In this document: positions 35,201-47,118 of the stretch, piece by piece
How positions within the stretch are numbered: the first letter of the stretch is position 1
Layout: each line of letters starts with the position of its first letter
Assembly (NCBI GenBank): GCA_038277395.1
Contig: CM076192.1
Span: forward strand, 50,267,119-50,331,118
Reading direction: 5' to 3'
DNA length: 64,000 nt
DNA from: Dryocosmus kuriphilus
Lineage: Eukaryota; Arthropoda; Insecta; Hymenoptera; Cynipidae
Notes under the pieces: generated by a model
Database searches by the model: none
The model's input: only the letters and a program-made list of their open reading frames with translations
What the model was told of the DNA's origin: nothing
Made by a program: the position numbers and the translations under genes

Positions 35201-36334
35201 GAAAAAAATTATTTATTTCATTAAGAAAAAACATAAGCAAATATTTCCAGACAGAGACATTGATTTTCAGAATTTTTATTCTATCTTTTGAGAGTTCTAA
35301 ATTTTTTTTAAGTCACATGCTTTTCAAAAAATGCAACAAAATTTTTCAAAGACATTTTTTGACTCAAAAACTTTGTTCCATCACAAATTTTAAATTCCTA
35401 AACTTAAATTTTTATTTATCAGATAAATAAATGTTATAAATTCATATATGATGACTGCGAAATTTTTTAGAAGCTCATAAACAGATTTAATAGGAAGGTT
35501 AAATTTATTATGTGACATTTATATTTTTTAAGCTATATAAAATTTTAGAAAACTTGTCACTCTCACTGGATTTTATATAAACAATCACCCATGAAAAACA
35601 CATCTCTATCAGAAAATTCGGTCAAAATACCTACATGGAAAAAGAGAACATCAATCTAACAGGGATATATACTTTTTTTCTGAGAAAAGAAGAAAGAGAA
35701 ATTATCATAGAGGATTCCCAGAAAAACGCAACCTAACTTTTGTTTTTGCAGGATAAAGGTTATTGGATTTAGTCAATATAACAATATACCTACTTTTTAA
35801 ACTTATATATCTCAAATTAATAGTATTTTTAACCGATAAGAACTGTTGGAACAGTTTGAAAGTCATTGTTAAAATTGACGGAAATATACTTTGCTTCTGG
35901 TTATTAGAAAGGGAAAAGTTTATTCGTAAATTGAAATAATACAAGTATAAGTACGCATTTATTTTTACTTTACATACCTGTTTGTACCTCCTATTAATTA
36001 TAAAGTTCACAATTTCACTTGATAATGGGTAAAATAAGACAGAAGCCACGAAAAAATATTGTCTATGCCACGATCAGCTAAAACAATTGAATATCAGAAT
36101 TCGCGCGAATAGCGTTGTAGTGTTGCGCAAGCGAAGCCGATCCTGCAGTCGTAACAAGTAATAGTAAAGTCGATAAATAGGAGGGTGTAATTATTAGTAA
36201 TTATGAGAATGAGATGGAGATGTTCAAAAGCTCTAAAATGACCTTTTCCTTTTAAAAAGTGACATATAGTGACTTTTTCTGAAAAAAGTGACTAAAAAGT
36301 GACTTGCAAAAAAAAAGTGACTGTGGCAGCCCTA
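32244..36334 (-). mobile_element. hAT transposon with degraded transposase
   Basis: Ends CAGGGCTGCCACAG (left) and CTGTGGCAGCCCTA (right) form the short inverted repeat typical of hAT elements. Just inside both ends are repeated AAAGTGACTAAAAGTGACT motifs (32275-32335 and 36240-36325), likely binding sites for the transposase. The flanks (CATATG left, CACATG right) suggest an eroded 8-bp target duplication but do not match fully. A minus-strand hAT transposase relic lies inside at 32763-34864. About 1.4 kb of AT-rich DNA lies upstream of the gene. Confidence 0.8.
32763..34864 (-). pseudogene. hAT transposase, three frameshifts
   Basis: The N-terminal part (446 codons, start ATG at complement 34864) has a BED-like zinc finger (CSMCGG...HAATDKHKRN), then LLYDETTNTAG (first catalytic Asp), MLSSDGPNVNKG (second Asp), CNIHVCHN and SSRWLTIQGAAERS. 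The frame shifts near 33598 (EYYKN to MFQKEEPLIHLLHSQ), again near 33240 (to MAAAKALPWTV), and near 32990 (SGVSL to TDDRASMSERT). The third piece carries LSHGNADVERGFSVSG, the hAT C-terminal dimerisation region with the catalytic Glu. A charged Glu/Lys/Arg tail ends the relic. Removing the indels gives a length near 650-700 residues, normal for hAT. The gene is a pseudogene; terminal inverted repeats of the same element flank it. Confidence 0.85.
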
Positions 36335-37619
36335 CACATGTCGACGATTTAACAATCTTTTAACATCAACAAAAAAATTTGTCTCCTATCGAAACTGCAG
36401 AAGATGAATCTTTGTTTTATTGATATTAAAAGAGTTACAAACCGCTGAAATCGACGATACCCGCAAAAAACCGAAAAATTTCAAACCCTCCGTCTCGGTA
36501 AATATTTGGCCCAAGGAACAAATTTTTCCCCATTAATTTGCCATCCATTTTACCGAAGTTTGAGTTCGAACGGAGAACTTTGATTTTTCAGGAGGGTTCA
36601 CAGGATGTCTACTAATTTTCGCCTACCAAATTCACGGTTATAAATATAGGCTTCGAACCTCCACACTTTTCTAATTTTATCATACTTTTTTTTAGAGAAG
36701 ATTAATTTTTCGCTGCTTTTCTCAGTAAAGTGATACAAAAAATTGATCTTACTAACAAATTTCAGTTTTGCTAAGTATTGGTTTTTAAAACTCCCGAAAA
36801 AATATTATAGGAACTTCAGTATAGGCCTACAATGATTTTCTTATAATTTTTTCGCGATTCTAGAAAAATAATCATAGAAAATCATTATAAGAAATCAGTA
36901 TCGAAATAAATAATGTTAAAAATTAAAATATTGAAAAAATGTATGCAAAAGAGTGAGAAATTACAAACGAATGATTTATTTTATTTATTTAACGTAGGAT
37001 TCCAAAAGAGTTCAAAAGATTTCAAATACATCGACGGACTTTAATAAATTTAAAATAATTTCAAGGGGTTCTATCAAATTCCCCCGGATATTAAGGGATT
37101 TTGTCAAACTTCATAAAAAGTTCACACGATTTCAAAGATTTCCAAGATTTTCAAACGAATCAGGGTATTTTAAGTAATTTCAAACGATTTCAACAGAATT
37201 CGAGGGACATCCACGGATTTTGAGGCTTTTCAAAACATTGTATAATAAATATTATAAATAAATAAATATAATTGAATATAAAATAAATATAAATAAAATA
37301 TATAAATACTTCTAAGGATTTAAACTTTTAAGGGCTTTCAAGAATTTCCCAGAGATTCTTAAGTATTTCTACGGATTTCAAGGAATTTCGTGACATTTCG
37401 AAATACTTGAAGGGATTTTAGAGAATTCCAAAGGACTTTCACGGATTTTAAGACTTTGCAAAGGATTTTACGAAGCAGAAAAAATAGCTTACATAAAACA
37501 AAGCAATTTCGTCCTATTTATGCAATAAATAAATAAAACTCTACTGTATATTTTTAAGTAGATAATTACACCTATAACCAGTCAAAATCCATACTTAATC
37601 GGTTATGATACTCAATCTC
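36335..37619. other. AT-rich DNA with degenerate GGATTTCAAAG-like repetition
   Basis: Between about 37000 and 37460 short phrases such as 'ggatttcaa', 'ggattttaag' and 'aagatttcaa' recur without fixed spacing, typical of decayed simple sequence. A short (AATATAAATA)n patch lies near 37250-37305. No gene. Confidence 0.5.
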
Positions 37620-37724
37620 AAGGTGTCAAATTTTAATTCAAAATAGTGTCAAAGCGCTGCAAAATGGAGAAACAGTTGACAGCTGCATAACTATACTACA
37701 CATCTTCTTACGCGAGTGTCAATT

Positions 37725-40700
37725 GAGTGTCCCCATGCAAGAACAAGACATAGATTTTTCTAGTGCGGTGGAGTTGGCCCCTGACAGCTAAAAATCGAAA
37801 CACGAAATTTTGAATTTTAAAACATAGATTATTGTAGATAATTATATTCCGCATCTTTTTTTCCTTTTCAAGAAGTTCATATCTTTTTTAGAATTTAAAA
37901 AAATTGCAAAAAACTGTTTTTATTTTTTAAAGTCAATTTTTAATTCGATTTTTGTCTTCAACTCGTGCTCAAATCCACAGTTTTTGGAATTTCTTTATAA
38001 AATTTATAGGAAGCATTCCTTATAGTGTTCTTGTTATAACGGTTAGCAATACGAAATTTCAACTTTATTAATAACCATACAAAAAATTATTTTCTAGGCT
38101 ATTGCATAATTCGTTCCACAAAATGTTTGAGCGTTTCGTTTATCGAGGCAAGTTTGAGCAAACAAAAACTTCCTGCGGAGTTGTTCAAAAAAGTACAAAG
38201 AAGTTTTCTGCAAAGGCTTTTTTTAAATAAATTAATAGGTAAAAAACTGTGAACACTAAACTTTAAGCGCGCGACTGATCTTCTATGCGTGGATTATGCC
38301 GAGTCAGAACGTTTTTCTAATATTTAGCTTTTTCTCTTTCGATAGAAGCTGAAAAAAATGAGGTTTCCGTTCTTTATATTTTGAACTTCTGTACAGATAC
38401 CGTGATAAAAGAGTGTTTTGGTAATAATTCCAATAATAATTCCGTAATAAGGCTTTTCAAAACAAAATTTTTTTAACGCAGGGCGAAGAGTACGTCTCTA
38501 CTTCTAAGAAACTTGTTTTTGAAAGAAATTTTGTACCAGTTCAAAACTGCTGTAAGAAGAAATGTTTTTTTAAGATTTCAACTTTTGCACAGAATAAATT
38601 TATTGACCAATTCTGAAATGTAGGAGACTACAGCAAGCAAAATATTGTTCTTAACGCGGTAATGAAATGCAAGGACCCTTTAAAACTAAGTGCTACCGAC
38701 GTTCCGCGTCTAATCACATGGACATATCATTTCTCAACTGATGAAGAAAATATTGTTGTATGCAAACAATTTTTGTGTAAAGTTTTGAATGTAGGTCAAG
38801 GAAGGTTAGAATGCGTTCAGAAAAAGATTATAGCTGGGGAAAGTTTAGAAGATAAGAGAGGTAAGCATGCAAATCAACGCGTCAAATTGACTGATGATGT
38901 TAAGGAATTGATAAAAGTTCACTGTCTGTCCATGCCACATCAACAATCTCACTATAGTAGAGAATCCACATCTCTAAACTACATAATCAATCCGGAAATG
39001 AATTTACACAAAATGTATGAGGAATTTCGAAAATTTTATTCTGCTACGACAGGAAGTGAACTAGATTTGCACGAAAATACTTACAGCAATTTTTTCAACC
39101 ATAATATTAACTTTTCATTTAAATTACCGAGAACGGACGTTTGCAATGAATGTTACTTAAGTTCCTTACATGCTGTACAATCTGATGAAATTACAAATCA
39201 GAAAAAAAGCGTTCAAGAATATCAGGCTTTTAAAAAAGAACTGCTTTCAGAAGAAAATGTACTTTGCTGTTAATTCGATTACGCGCAAAATCTTCCATTG
39301 CCCAAAATTCCTGTTTCAGAACAGTTTTATAAACGATTACTCTGGTTATATTTATTTAACGTAAATGTATTTACCTCAAAAAATAGTTACATGTTTCCTT
39401 TCTTAGAAGGTAGTGCGAAAAAGGGGGCGAATACTGTGTGCAGTTTTTTTACGACATGTAATTGAAAAAGAATTTGATGAAACTCGTTTCACAAAGATTG
39501 TACTTTTTTCTGATGCAGCAGGCGGTCAAAATAGAAATTACACAGTATTCGCTTTCTTATTGACACTATGTATAGATCTCAGTATTGAAATCTGGCATAT
39601 TTTTCCTGTTCGCGGTCACTCCTATTGCCAGTGTGATCGAAATTTTGGTTTATACTCGCAAAAAAAGAAAAAAAAACTAGAGAAAATTGAAACAGCGGCA
39701 AAATACATTGAACTGATTAAAGATTCTCGCGATCCTCCGTTTATTATGATAGAATCAGCAAACAATATTTTGCACGATTTTGAAAAATCTTTTCGGGGAA
39801 GCGTACGAATTCCAAAAGCTATGAGAATCAGCCAGGCTTGTGTAATTAAATATTTACCGAACGGCAATGTTCGGCTTTTTGATCATTATTACGGAAAAAA
39901 TCCTTGTTTTTTTACTATTAAACCAAGCATTAAACTCAAAAACATGGAAAAGATTGCCCTTCCAAAAGTCGGTCTCACAAAAGCTAAAATGAATGACGTG
40001 AAAAGCTTACTCAAATATCTTTCTCCTGAAGGTCAAAAATTTTTCACGGATTACTTTGCTTTGATAACAAAAATTGAAGAAGTGGATGATTCTGTATTAT
40101 CTGATGAGGAATAATATTAATTTTACATTACTTAAATCGGATTACAATATACTGTAAGTTAAATATGGAATAAGTCCTCTCAGAATAATAATTTATTGTC
40201 AGCACTGCAATATTAAAACCTGTGATTACAATGAACTCATTAAATATTTATATAAATTATTATAAACATGACTATTCAATAAATGAATGAAAATTTAACA
40301 TATTTTATTTCAATTGAAGTGTTATTACTTATTTTAAAGCCTGACCCCCATGAACTCGCCCAAACGTCAAGACGTCCCGACTCGGCATAATCCACGCATA
40401 GAAGATCAGTCGCGCGCTTAAAGTTTAGTGTTCACAGTTTTTTACCTATTAATTTATTTAAAAAAAGCCTTTGCAGAAAACTTCTTTGTACTTTTTCGAA
40501 CAACTTCTCCGCAGGAAGTTTTTGTTTGCTCAAACTTGCCTCGATAAACGAAACGCTGAAACATTTTGTGGAACGAATTATGCAATAGCCTAGAAAATAA
40601 TTTTTTATATGGTTATTAATAAAGTTGAAATTTCGTATTGCTAACCGTTATAACAAGAACACTATAAGGAATGCTACCTACAAATTTTATAAAGAAATTC

Positions 40701-40962
40701 CAAAAACTGTGGATTTGAGCACGAGTTGAAGACAAAAATCGAATGAAAAATTGACTTTAAAAAAAAAAAACAGTTTTTTGCAATTTTTTTAAATTCTAAA
40801 AAAGATATGAACTTCTTGAAAAGGAAAAAAAGATGTGGAATATAATTATCTACAATAATCTATGTTTTAAAATTCAAAATTTCGTATTTCAATTTTTAGC
40901 TGTCAGGAGCCAACTCCACCGCACTAGAAAAATCTATGTCTTGTTCTTGCATGGGGACACTT
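37725..40962 (+). mobile_element. DNA transposon with long inverted repeats and AATT target site (element 2)
   Basis: Starts GAGTGTCCCCATGCAAGAAC and ends GTTCTTGCATGGGGACACTT, flanked by AATT on both sides (37721-37724 and 40963-40966). The inverted repeats are about 580 bp (37725-38310 and 40380-40962; anchors GCGCGCGACTGATCTTCTAT / TGCGTGGATTATGCC). A transposase related to that of element 1 lies between them. Same target site, similar layout, but different inverted-repeat sequence: two families of one lineage. Confidence 0.85.
38485..40114 (+). pseudogene. Transposase of element 2 (DAAGGQN / GHSY..CD type), nearly complete but broken
   Basis: Coding similarity to element 1 starts after a splice-acceptor-like ttttttaacgcag/g at about 38482: EYVSTSKKLVFE, a Cys motif CCKKKC (near 38550), FIDQF-stop-NVGDYSKQN, then the long frame from 38662 with TWTYHFS, VVCKQFLCKVLNVGQGRL, LSMPHQQSHYSRE, FFNHNINFSFKLPRTDVCNEC. 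A TAA stop (39271-39273) sits where element 1 has Glu, immediately before FDYAQNLPLPKIP (first Asp codon 39277-39279). FLEGSAKKGANTVC follows, then a frameshift in a T-run near 39435-39450, then FSDAAGGQNRNY (second Asp 39512-39514), RGHSYCQCDRNFGLYSQKKKK (third Asp 39635-39637) and KYLSPEGQKFF, ending at 40114. The three Asp in these motifs are the likely catalytic triad. Compatible with Sola-like transposases, not proved. Confidence 0.75.
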
Positions 40963-41020
40963 AATTGTTCTTCCATTGGGCAATGTGTTGATCCACTTTT
41001 AGAACAAAATTTGACACCTT

Positions 41021-43689
41021 AGAATTTAGTGTGAACTGACGAGCATTTTATCTTCACGCGTGCAATTTTGTAAGCGCAATTTCTCTAATTAAAAGATTCT
41101 CCGCTTGACAAAATATCAAAAGCATTAAAAGGTTCTCTCACGTGCGCCTCTAAAGCATAGGCAACACTCGAAAAGAATTTTGTCTTTGATGTTTGAACAT
41201 CGTTAGGCGGCAAAATGAAAAAGAAAGAAAAATGGGTGGAGTGTCGCGGCAGGCGTGACAATAACAATACTTAAGTTTATTAAAAACGACACACAAGCAT
41301 ACTTTTAGCGCCTGCTCAAGCATTTACGACGGGTTCATAGAACATGGTACGGAGTCTGTCGGGAATCGAGAGGAAGTGAGGCAGAGAAGATGAAAGAAAG
41401 AGCAGCAGAGTTGAGAGAGCGTGAGAGAAGAGGCTCGGAGCGGATGAGCAAAGAGAAAGATTCAAATATGGCGCGGAGCTGCTGTGGAATGCGGTTGTTA
41501 CACGGTTGTTATATACTAGCAAGGCATTTATTTAAGTCTTTGTTCCTTGACGACCATTTCACTCTCTCGTATTTGTATTTGTATTTTATGTACTCTCTCA
41601 TTTCATTCCAAAGCCTCAATTACATCTACGACAGCGGTTGACCATTACGCATCGTTAAAACTAATTCACAGCGACAATACATCCATAAACATTAAGAGCT
41701 GCAGAAATAAAGAAAAAGGTTATCAAACGGAACAGGGATGCCCCATTATCATTTCAAATTACTTTTTTTTGGCTCAAGTGAAAATGCAAGTAAATGTGAG
41801 AAATTACCGATTATATTTACTAGTGATTATGCCAAATAATTGTTTAATTAGAAAATAACGTTAACACACATTAATATTATTTTAAACAGCAAGAAATCAT
41901 TGATTCTGCCTACTGTGAATACGTTTTATAAGCTATTATTAGATTCATATAGATTCGCTGATTATTTCTTTTGAACGCGCTTCGCGATTTTTCACATAAA
42001 TTCTGTCTTAATTACTATATACCAGTTAATACAAGTTTTGATCTACTTAATTCTAAAAGTCAACTTGTCATTAAAACTCAATGAAAATCATTGCTTTCAC
42101 AAAACCGTTCAAAATTAATTTTAAGAAAATATTAATATAAAAATTAAATTTGATCCTTATTTTCAGTTGAAGGGTGTCAAACAAAAATGACATAAGTCAC
42201 AAAATCGGACAAACAATCCAATTAAATTAAGACTTTTTCCCAGAAAAAAAGAATGAAGTGTTGATGCTTTACATTATATGTTCCTTAAGACATTAAAAAT
42301 TAATATGAAACGAGTTGGATTCAGAATCCTGGAGAAACTTACCCTTAAATCGATGAACGCACCCACGAAATTGGTTATTGACGATTATTTCGGAAAGGGT
42401 GAATCAGGCGACAAAAACGTATACAAAAAAAAAAAAAGAACATAGAATTTACAACAAAATGTTTATATTTTTTTGAGAATGAAGTAGTGACTTATTTCCA
42501 CACCACTCGTGAGATAGAGTTTATTTAGATATTTGTTTTAATAGTAATCCCTGGAAGCATATTCCAATATTTTTTGCACAAAATTATTAACTTTTAAAGT
42601 GATAATAAATGATTAAATGTAAAAATCGTCGTCTATAATATTATTTTAAAACTTTTTGGTCAAAGGGTTCATCCACGATCCCCTCTTTGCGGAAACCCTT
42701 TACCTTAGCAATTAAGGCACTTAAGGGAGCATGTTTATCCAGATTTTACACATCCACATGGTTTCCTACATCCCATTTCACAGGAGAATACAATTAAATT
42801 CATAATTTTTTTATTGAGTTAGTGCCTCAGTTGTGTAAACTGGAAGTAATAAGTTATAGCCTCTTTCCCCAGCTCTTTTCCAACCCCGCACTAAAGTTCT
42901 GGCCGAGGTTCTGGCCCCAGGGTTTCTCCTCACTACGTTTGAATTTGATAATTAACTCGACAAGAACGTCGATTAGCTGCAGAAGTGGGTAGAAAACCAG
43001 ATAAAAGAACAGCATGATTAGAAAAACTCAAGAGATTTATTAAAACACACATATCAGTAATTATTTAAGCTTGTTTCAGAGGGATTAACTTTACAAAGTT
43101 TAAGAGTAAATCTTTCGCCAGCAGCTGATATTTCATAGTAGAAGTAGAGTTCTTAAAAGTTTTTGTAGTGTCTTGGAGGTCGAAACATGCAGCTTCATAG
43201 AAATGAATTATTTGTTGCAGAAAACTTAAAAAACATTTCATAATTATTTATGAACTAAAAACTTTTTTTTAAACATTTAAAACTGTTCACTGAATGAATC
43301 ATAACGTTCTACATTGTCTTTTAAGATTTTTGCGAAAAAGGTGACTAATTCATTCTCAGAAAAATATCAAAATAAGCTCAAATTGTTGAAATAAATAAAT
43401 ATCTCGTTCGATATTAATCACTAATCCCTCGAACAATGAACATGTAATGTCAAATATCCAAACGTTGGTTTCTTTTTCTGGAAGTAAGCCCTTTTAAAGC
43501 TGCAAGTGGCGCTTTTTACAAAGGCATGTGAATAAATTTACTGCGCAAACGTTAAGTGCACATTTTTTTGAAAAAAGTTAAGCATGTCGTGCCTGAAATT
43601 TCTTTACTTGGTTTTTTGTGGCCTTTGGTATGCGATATTACATCCAAAAAGAACTTTTCAAACATTTAAATGCGAATCATTTCGCCATG
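41021..43689. other. Unassigned DNA with a possible solo LTR
   Basis: Apart from the candidate LTR listed separately at 41240-41636, this is AT-rich and empty. A short CG-rich hairpin-like gcgcttcgcg lies near 41970, reminiscent of the GATGAGAATGT repeat family. Confidence 0.5.
41240..41636 (+). mobile_element. Candidate solo LTR (about 397 bp)
   Basis: The segment could start TGTCGCGGCAGGCGTGACAA and end CTACGACA. It carries a purine-rich GAGAG region, a TATA-like ttatatac (41508-41515) and a pyrimidine-rich downstream part, a pattern seen in BEL/Pao-type LTRs of insects. Flanking GGAG and GCGG do not make a clean target duplication, so the call is weak. It could instead be a host promoter. 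The 83-codon frame across it is low-complexity Glu/Arg and not called. Confidence 0.35.
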
Positions 43690-44383
43690 TAGGGTAAGCG
43701 GTACAGTCCTTGCCAGCGGATAGTCGTTGCCAAGGTAACACTTTCGGATTGAATTAAAAATTATGACATAAAGAAAAAATATATTCCAAAATAATAGTTT
43801 GTAAATTGCGTATTCCATGCTTTTGACCAGAGCTGGGTAACTATTTCAAATGAATCTATTTCAAAAACCTATGCAAAATGCAAAATGCCATTTTCCATTT
43901 TGTATTTTAAATAGGAAGAAGAAACCTATTTTGCATTTTCCATTTTAAATAGATTTTCAACCTATTTTCCACTTAAAATACCATTTTCAATTTTTTTTCT
44001 TGGTTCTGCCCTGGACAAGTAAAAGCGCATGTTAGCTTCCCAGCACCGAAGAAATGCTGCCTTTGATCAAAATTTGGCGCGCGATTTAAAATTAAGTGAA
44101 TTTAATTTAATTCGATTCTTAATCGCGCACCAGTTTACAGCCAATGGCACAATGTCTCCAGCGGGAAGCCAAAACACACTGCTCGCGCAGGCAGTCAATA
44201 ATTGTTTTATTGTTTAGAATATTTCGCATCGGTCCGGAATCGGCAATCGCACCTCAGTACCTCGTGTTGTGTAACTCGCGCTTTTCTCGTGGACTCGTGG
44301 TTTTTATTTATTCTGTCTTGTCTTGGTTGTCTTGATCGTTTTGAATTTTTATAATTACAATCCAATCCATAATCCAAAAAGTA

Positions 44384-47080
44384 ATGGATTTGTCTGAATC
44401 TGATCCTGAATGTGAGAACACTGAGAACTCTCGAAAGGAAACTGATAAAATGCAAAGCCAAAATATAATTGAAGAAAATCAGCCAGTGATAGTGACAAGT
44501 GAAGATGAAATGCAAAGCCATGTTTCTTTGCCATTAATTTTGGATGGAAAATTTTTTTATCTCAAAAAACGTGACGACAAAGGAAATGTTTGTGCTGAAT
44601 GCGTTAAATGTGAAAAACTGATCAAAGGAAGTTTGACTGCAATAACTAATTTCAAAAATCACCTAAAGGTATTTTACTACAAGTTTATGGTTTATTTCCC
44701 TCCTAACCTAAAAATAAAATATTTACTATTTCAATAATATTATACTCAACCAAAATTAGAATACATTTTTTTATAATTGCAATATACTTTTTGCGTAAAA
44801 TGAAAAATTTTGAATCCTAACCTGAAAAGTCGAATCTTAATTGGAAAATTTATAATTTAATTTTAAATCGTTAAAATTGAGAAATTTCAATCCTACTTAC
44901 AGAGTTATATGTTATTTTTAGACCAAAAATCATGATGTTCATGATTTTGAAAAGTATAAAGACTCTCAGCTGGTACATCCTATGAAAAAACGAAAAGTTC
45001 AGGAGGCTAGTGGCAAAATTAATAGAAAGAAATTGAAGCAGGCTATATTAAAATTACCTGCAGCTGTTACAAGTGCAACGACCAAACACAAGTTGATCGC
45101 TTAATTGTTGACTTTATTGTAAAAACCATGAGTCCCCAAGCTCTTGTTGAACACAAAGCTTTTAAAGAATTAATCACTGGTAGAGTATCCACATTTAATC
45201 AAATTTTTATGAAATCCGAGTTAAAGAAGTAAACATATCATATATTTTTTTTCAATCTTTAAGTGTAAGCAGAATAAAGGCTCCTATTACAATAATGACC
45301 AGAAAAACACTAAGCAAACGAATCGATAAGGATTATTCATCACTTGTTCAAGCGATGATAAAGAAAATTAACTCAGTCAAGTACATATGCACTACAGCCG
45401 ATATTTGGAGCAGCTCGAGAAGAAGCTACATGGGTATTACAGCACACTGGGTAAAAAATATAAATAAGAAGTATTCAAGTAATCAAGTATTTTAATCTGA
45501 AGATATTGAATATTATTGCCTAATGAAAAATATTTTTTCAGATCAACAGTGATTTTGAAAGAGGTGGTGCAGCAATAGTTTGCAGACGTTTTAAGGGAAG
45601 TCACACATACGACAAAATTACAGAATTAATTAACGAAGTACATAATGAATATGTCGATAAGTCAAAAACAAAAATAATGAAAACCGTGACGGACAACTGA
45701 GCAAATTTTGTAAGAGCGTTCGCTGAGTCAAGTAAAAATGCTATGATTGCTGGAGAATTAGGTAAAATAAAGTTATTATAAATGCTGCCTTTCAAAAATT
45801 TTTGCGCCTATTTCTAATTTTTCATTTAAAATTTTGTTAATATAGCTTGATGTTTTCTTTTTTCAGCGAATATTAAACAGGATAAGGCAAAAGAGATAGA
45901 AGATGGTGATAATTGTGATGAGGATGAAGATGAAATGACGCTCATTCCCATTTCTGATATTCTTGAAAGTGGTAACAGTAAAAACGTTTTCGAATCAGAC
46001 TTACCAGATCACCAGCGTTGCGCTAGTCATACTTTAAATCTTTTACCAACTACAGATTCTAAAAAATGCTTAGGAACGAAATACTTACAATATACAAAAT
46101 TACACCATTCAGCATTTGGGAAGTGTTCTGCAATCTGGAATCTTACGTCAAGATCACCAAAGCAAGCAGAAATTTATTTTGAGACAACAGGCAAACATCC
46201 AGCGTCTCCTTGCCCTACTCGTTGGAATAATACTTTTGATTGTTTGGAGGATCTTAAACAGATAAAAAGCAAACTCAATGCTGTGTGTGACGCTTTACAT
46301 TTGCCTAAGTTTAAGGAAAACGAAATGGAATTTCTGATGGAGTATTTGGAAGTCTTGAGGCCTATTGCAGAAGCTATTGACAAACTTCAGGGTTCTAAGA
46401 ACACGTTCTTCGGTGAACTGATTCCTCAATTGTTCAGAACGAAAAAAATATTAGAGTCTCTCTCATTGAAACATTTAAAATTTTGTGGACCATTACAACA
46501 AACTCTTCTCCAGAGTCTAGAGAAAAGATTCTCACAGTACTTCGCTTTGCTTCCAAAGGCAAATGATGCAATTTTGGCCACAATCACGCATCCTCATCTC
46601 AAACTTAAATGGGCTCCTAAATCAAAAAGAGTGGTCATCATCAACCAATTACTTTTCCAGGAAATGCATAGTTCTTGCATAGAAAATAAAGAATCTTCAA
46701 TTTCTGCTGGAATTATTGATCAGGACATGGAAGAAATTCACATTGATCAGTACTATATGTTCGATGAATCTACATCTACAATATCAGAGAGTGGCTCCGA
46801 CACTCCAAATAGAAACTTTGCAACAAAGAAAAACAATGTGCAGTTAGAAGCACTACAATACCTTCAGGATGAAGACATAACTTTCAGTTGCCTAAATCGC
46901 TATCCAAATATCAAAGAACTCTTTTATAAGTACAACACGACTCTTCCATCCTCTGCTCCTGTCGAGAGACTATTTAGTTACGCAGGCATGATTTTGCGCC
47001 CAAAAAGAAGATCCATGGGAGACGCCGTATTCGAGAAGCAATTGCTCCTTAAAGTAAACGAACATATCCACAAAGAATAA
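44384..47080 (+). pseudogene. hAT transposase with introns, one frameshift and one premature stop
   Basis: Exon reading: 44384-44668 (ATG; BED-type finger CVKCEKLI...FKNHLK), intron GT 44669 to AG 44931, exon 44932-45228 (DVHDFEKYKD, a Lys/Arg-rich KKRKV nuclear-signal-like stretch, DRLIVDFIVKTMSPQALVE), exon about 45263-45450 (YICTTADIWSSSRRSYMGIT, the hAT first-Asp motif), intron 45451-45541, exon 45542-45761 (FERGGAAIVCRRFKGSHTYD and TDN-stop-ANFVRAF, second Asp), intron 45762-45866, last exon 45867-47080 (HQRCASHTLNL, PCPTRWNNTF, and LPSSAPVERLFSYAGMILRP with the catalytic Glu). Defects: a one-base shift near 45080-45095 and TGA at 45698-45700 in the second catalytic motif. Otherwise near full length (about 690 residues). 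The intron between HW and INSD restores the usual TAHWI reading. Confidence 0.85.
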
Positions 47081-47092
47081 TAACTATCTATT

Positions 47093-47118
47093 ACATTCTC
47101 GTCAGAGAATGTATTATT
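47093..47118 (+). terminator. Short hairpin just after the hAT stop codon
   Basis: TACATTCTC-gtca-GAGAATGTA can pair as a 9-bp stem with a 4-base loop, 12 bp past the stop codon. It might help 3'-end formation, but it also resembles the tip of the GATGAGAATGT repeat and may be coincidental. Confidence 0.3.

Larger units (their letters stand above)
37620..41020. mobile_element. Small inverted-repeat element (MITE-like) split by element 2
   Basis: AAGGTGTCAAATTTT at 37620 is mirrored by AAAATTTGACACCTT at 41006-41020. Without the inner transposon (37725-40962 plus one AATT) the element is only about 160 bp, a typical MITE size. It contains no gene of its own. The outer target duplication could not be identified. 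Confidence 0.6.

Noticed and set aside
35705..36049. 114-residue gene on the minus strand
   Set aside because: AT-rich frame with no recognisable domain, located in the non-coding part of the hAT element.
41390..41641. Glu/Arg-rich 83-residue protein
   Set aside because: Low-complexity purine-rich DNA within a candidate LTR; no domain and no conserved start.
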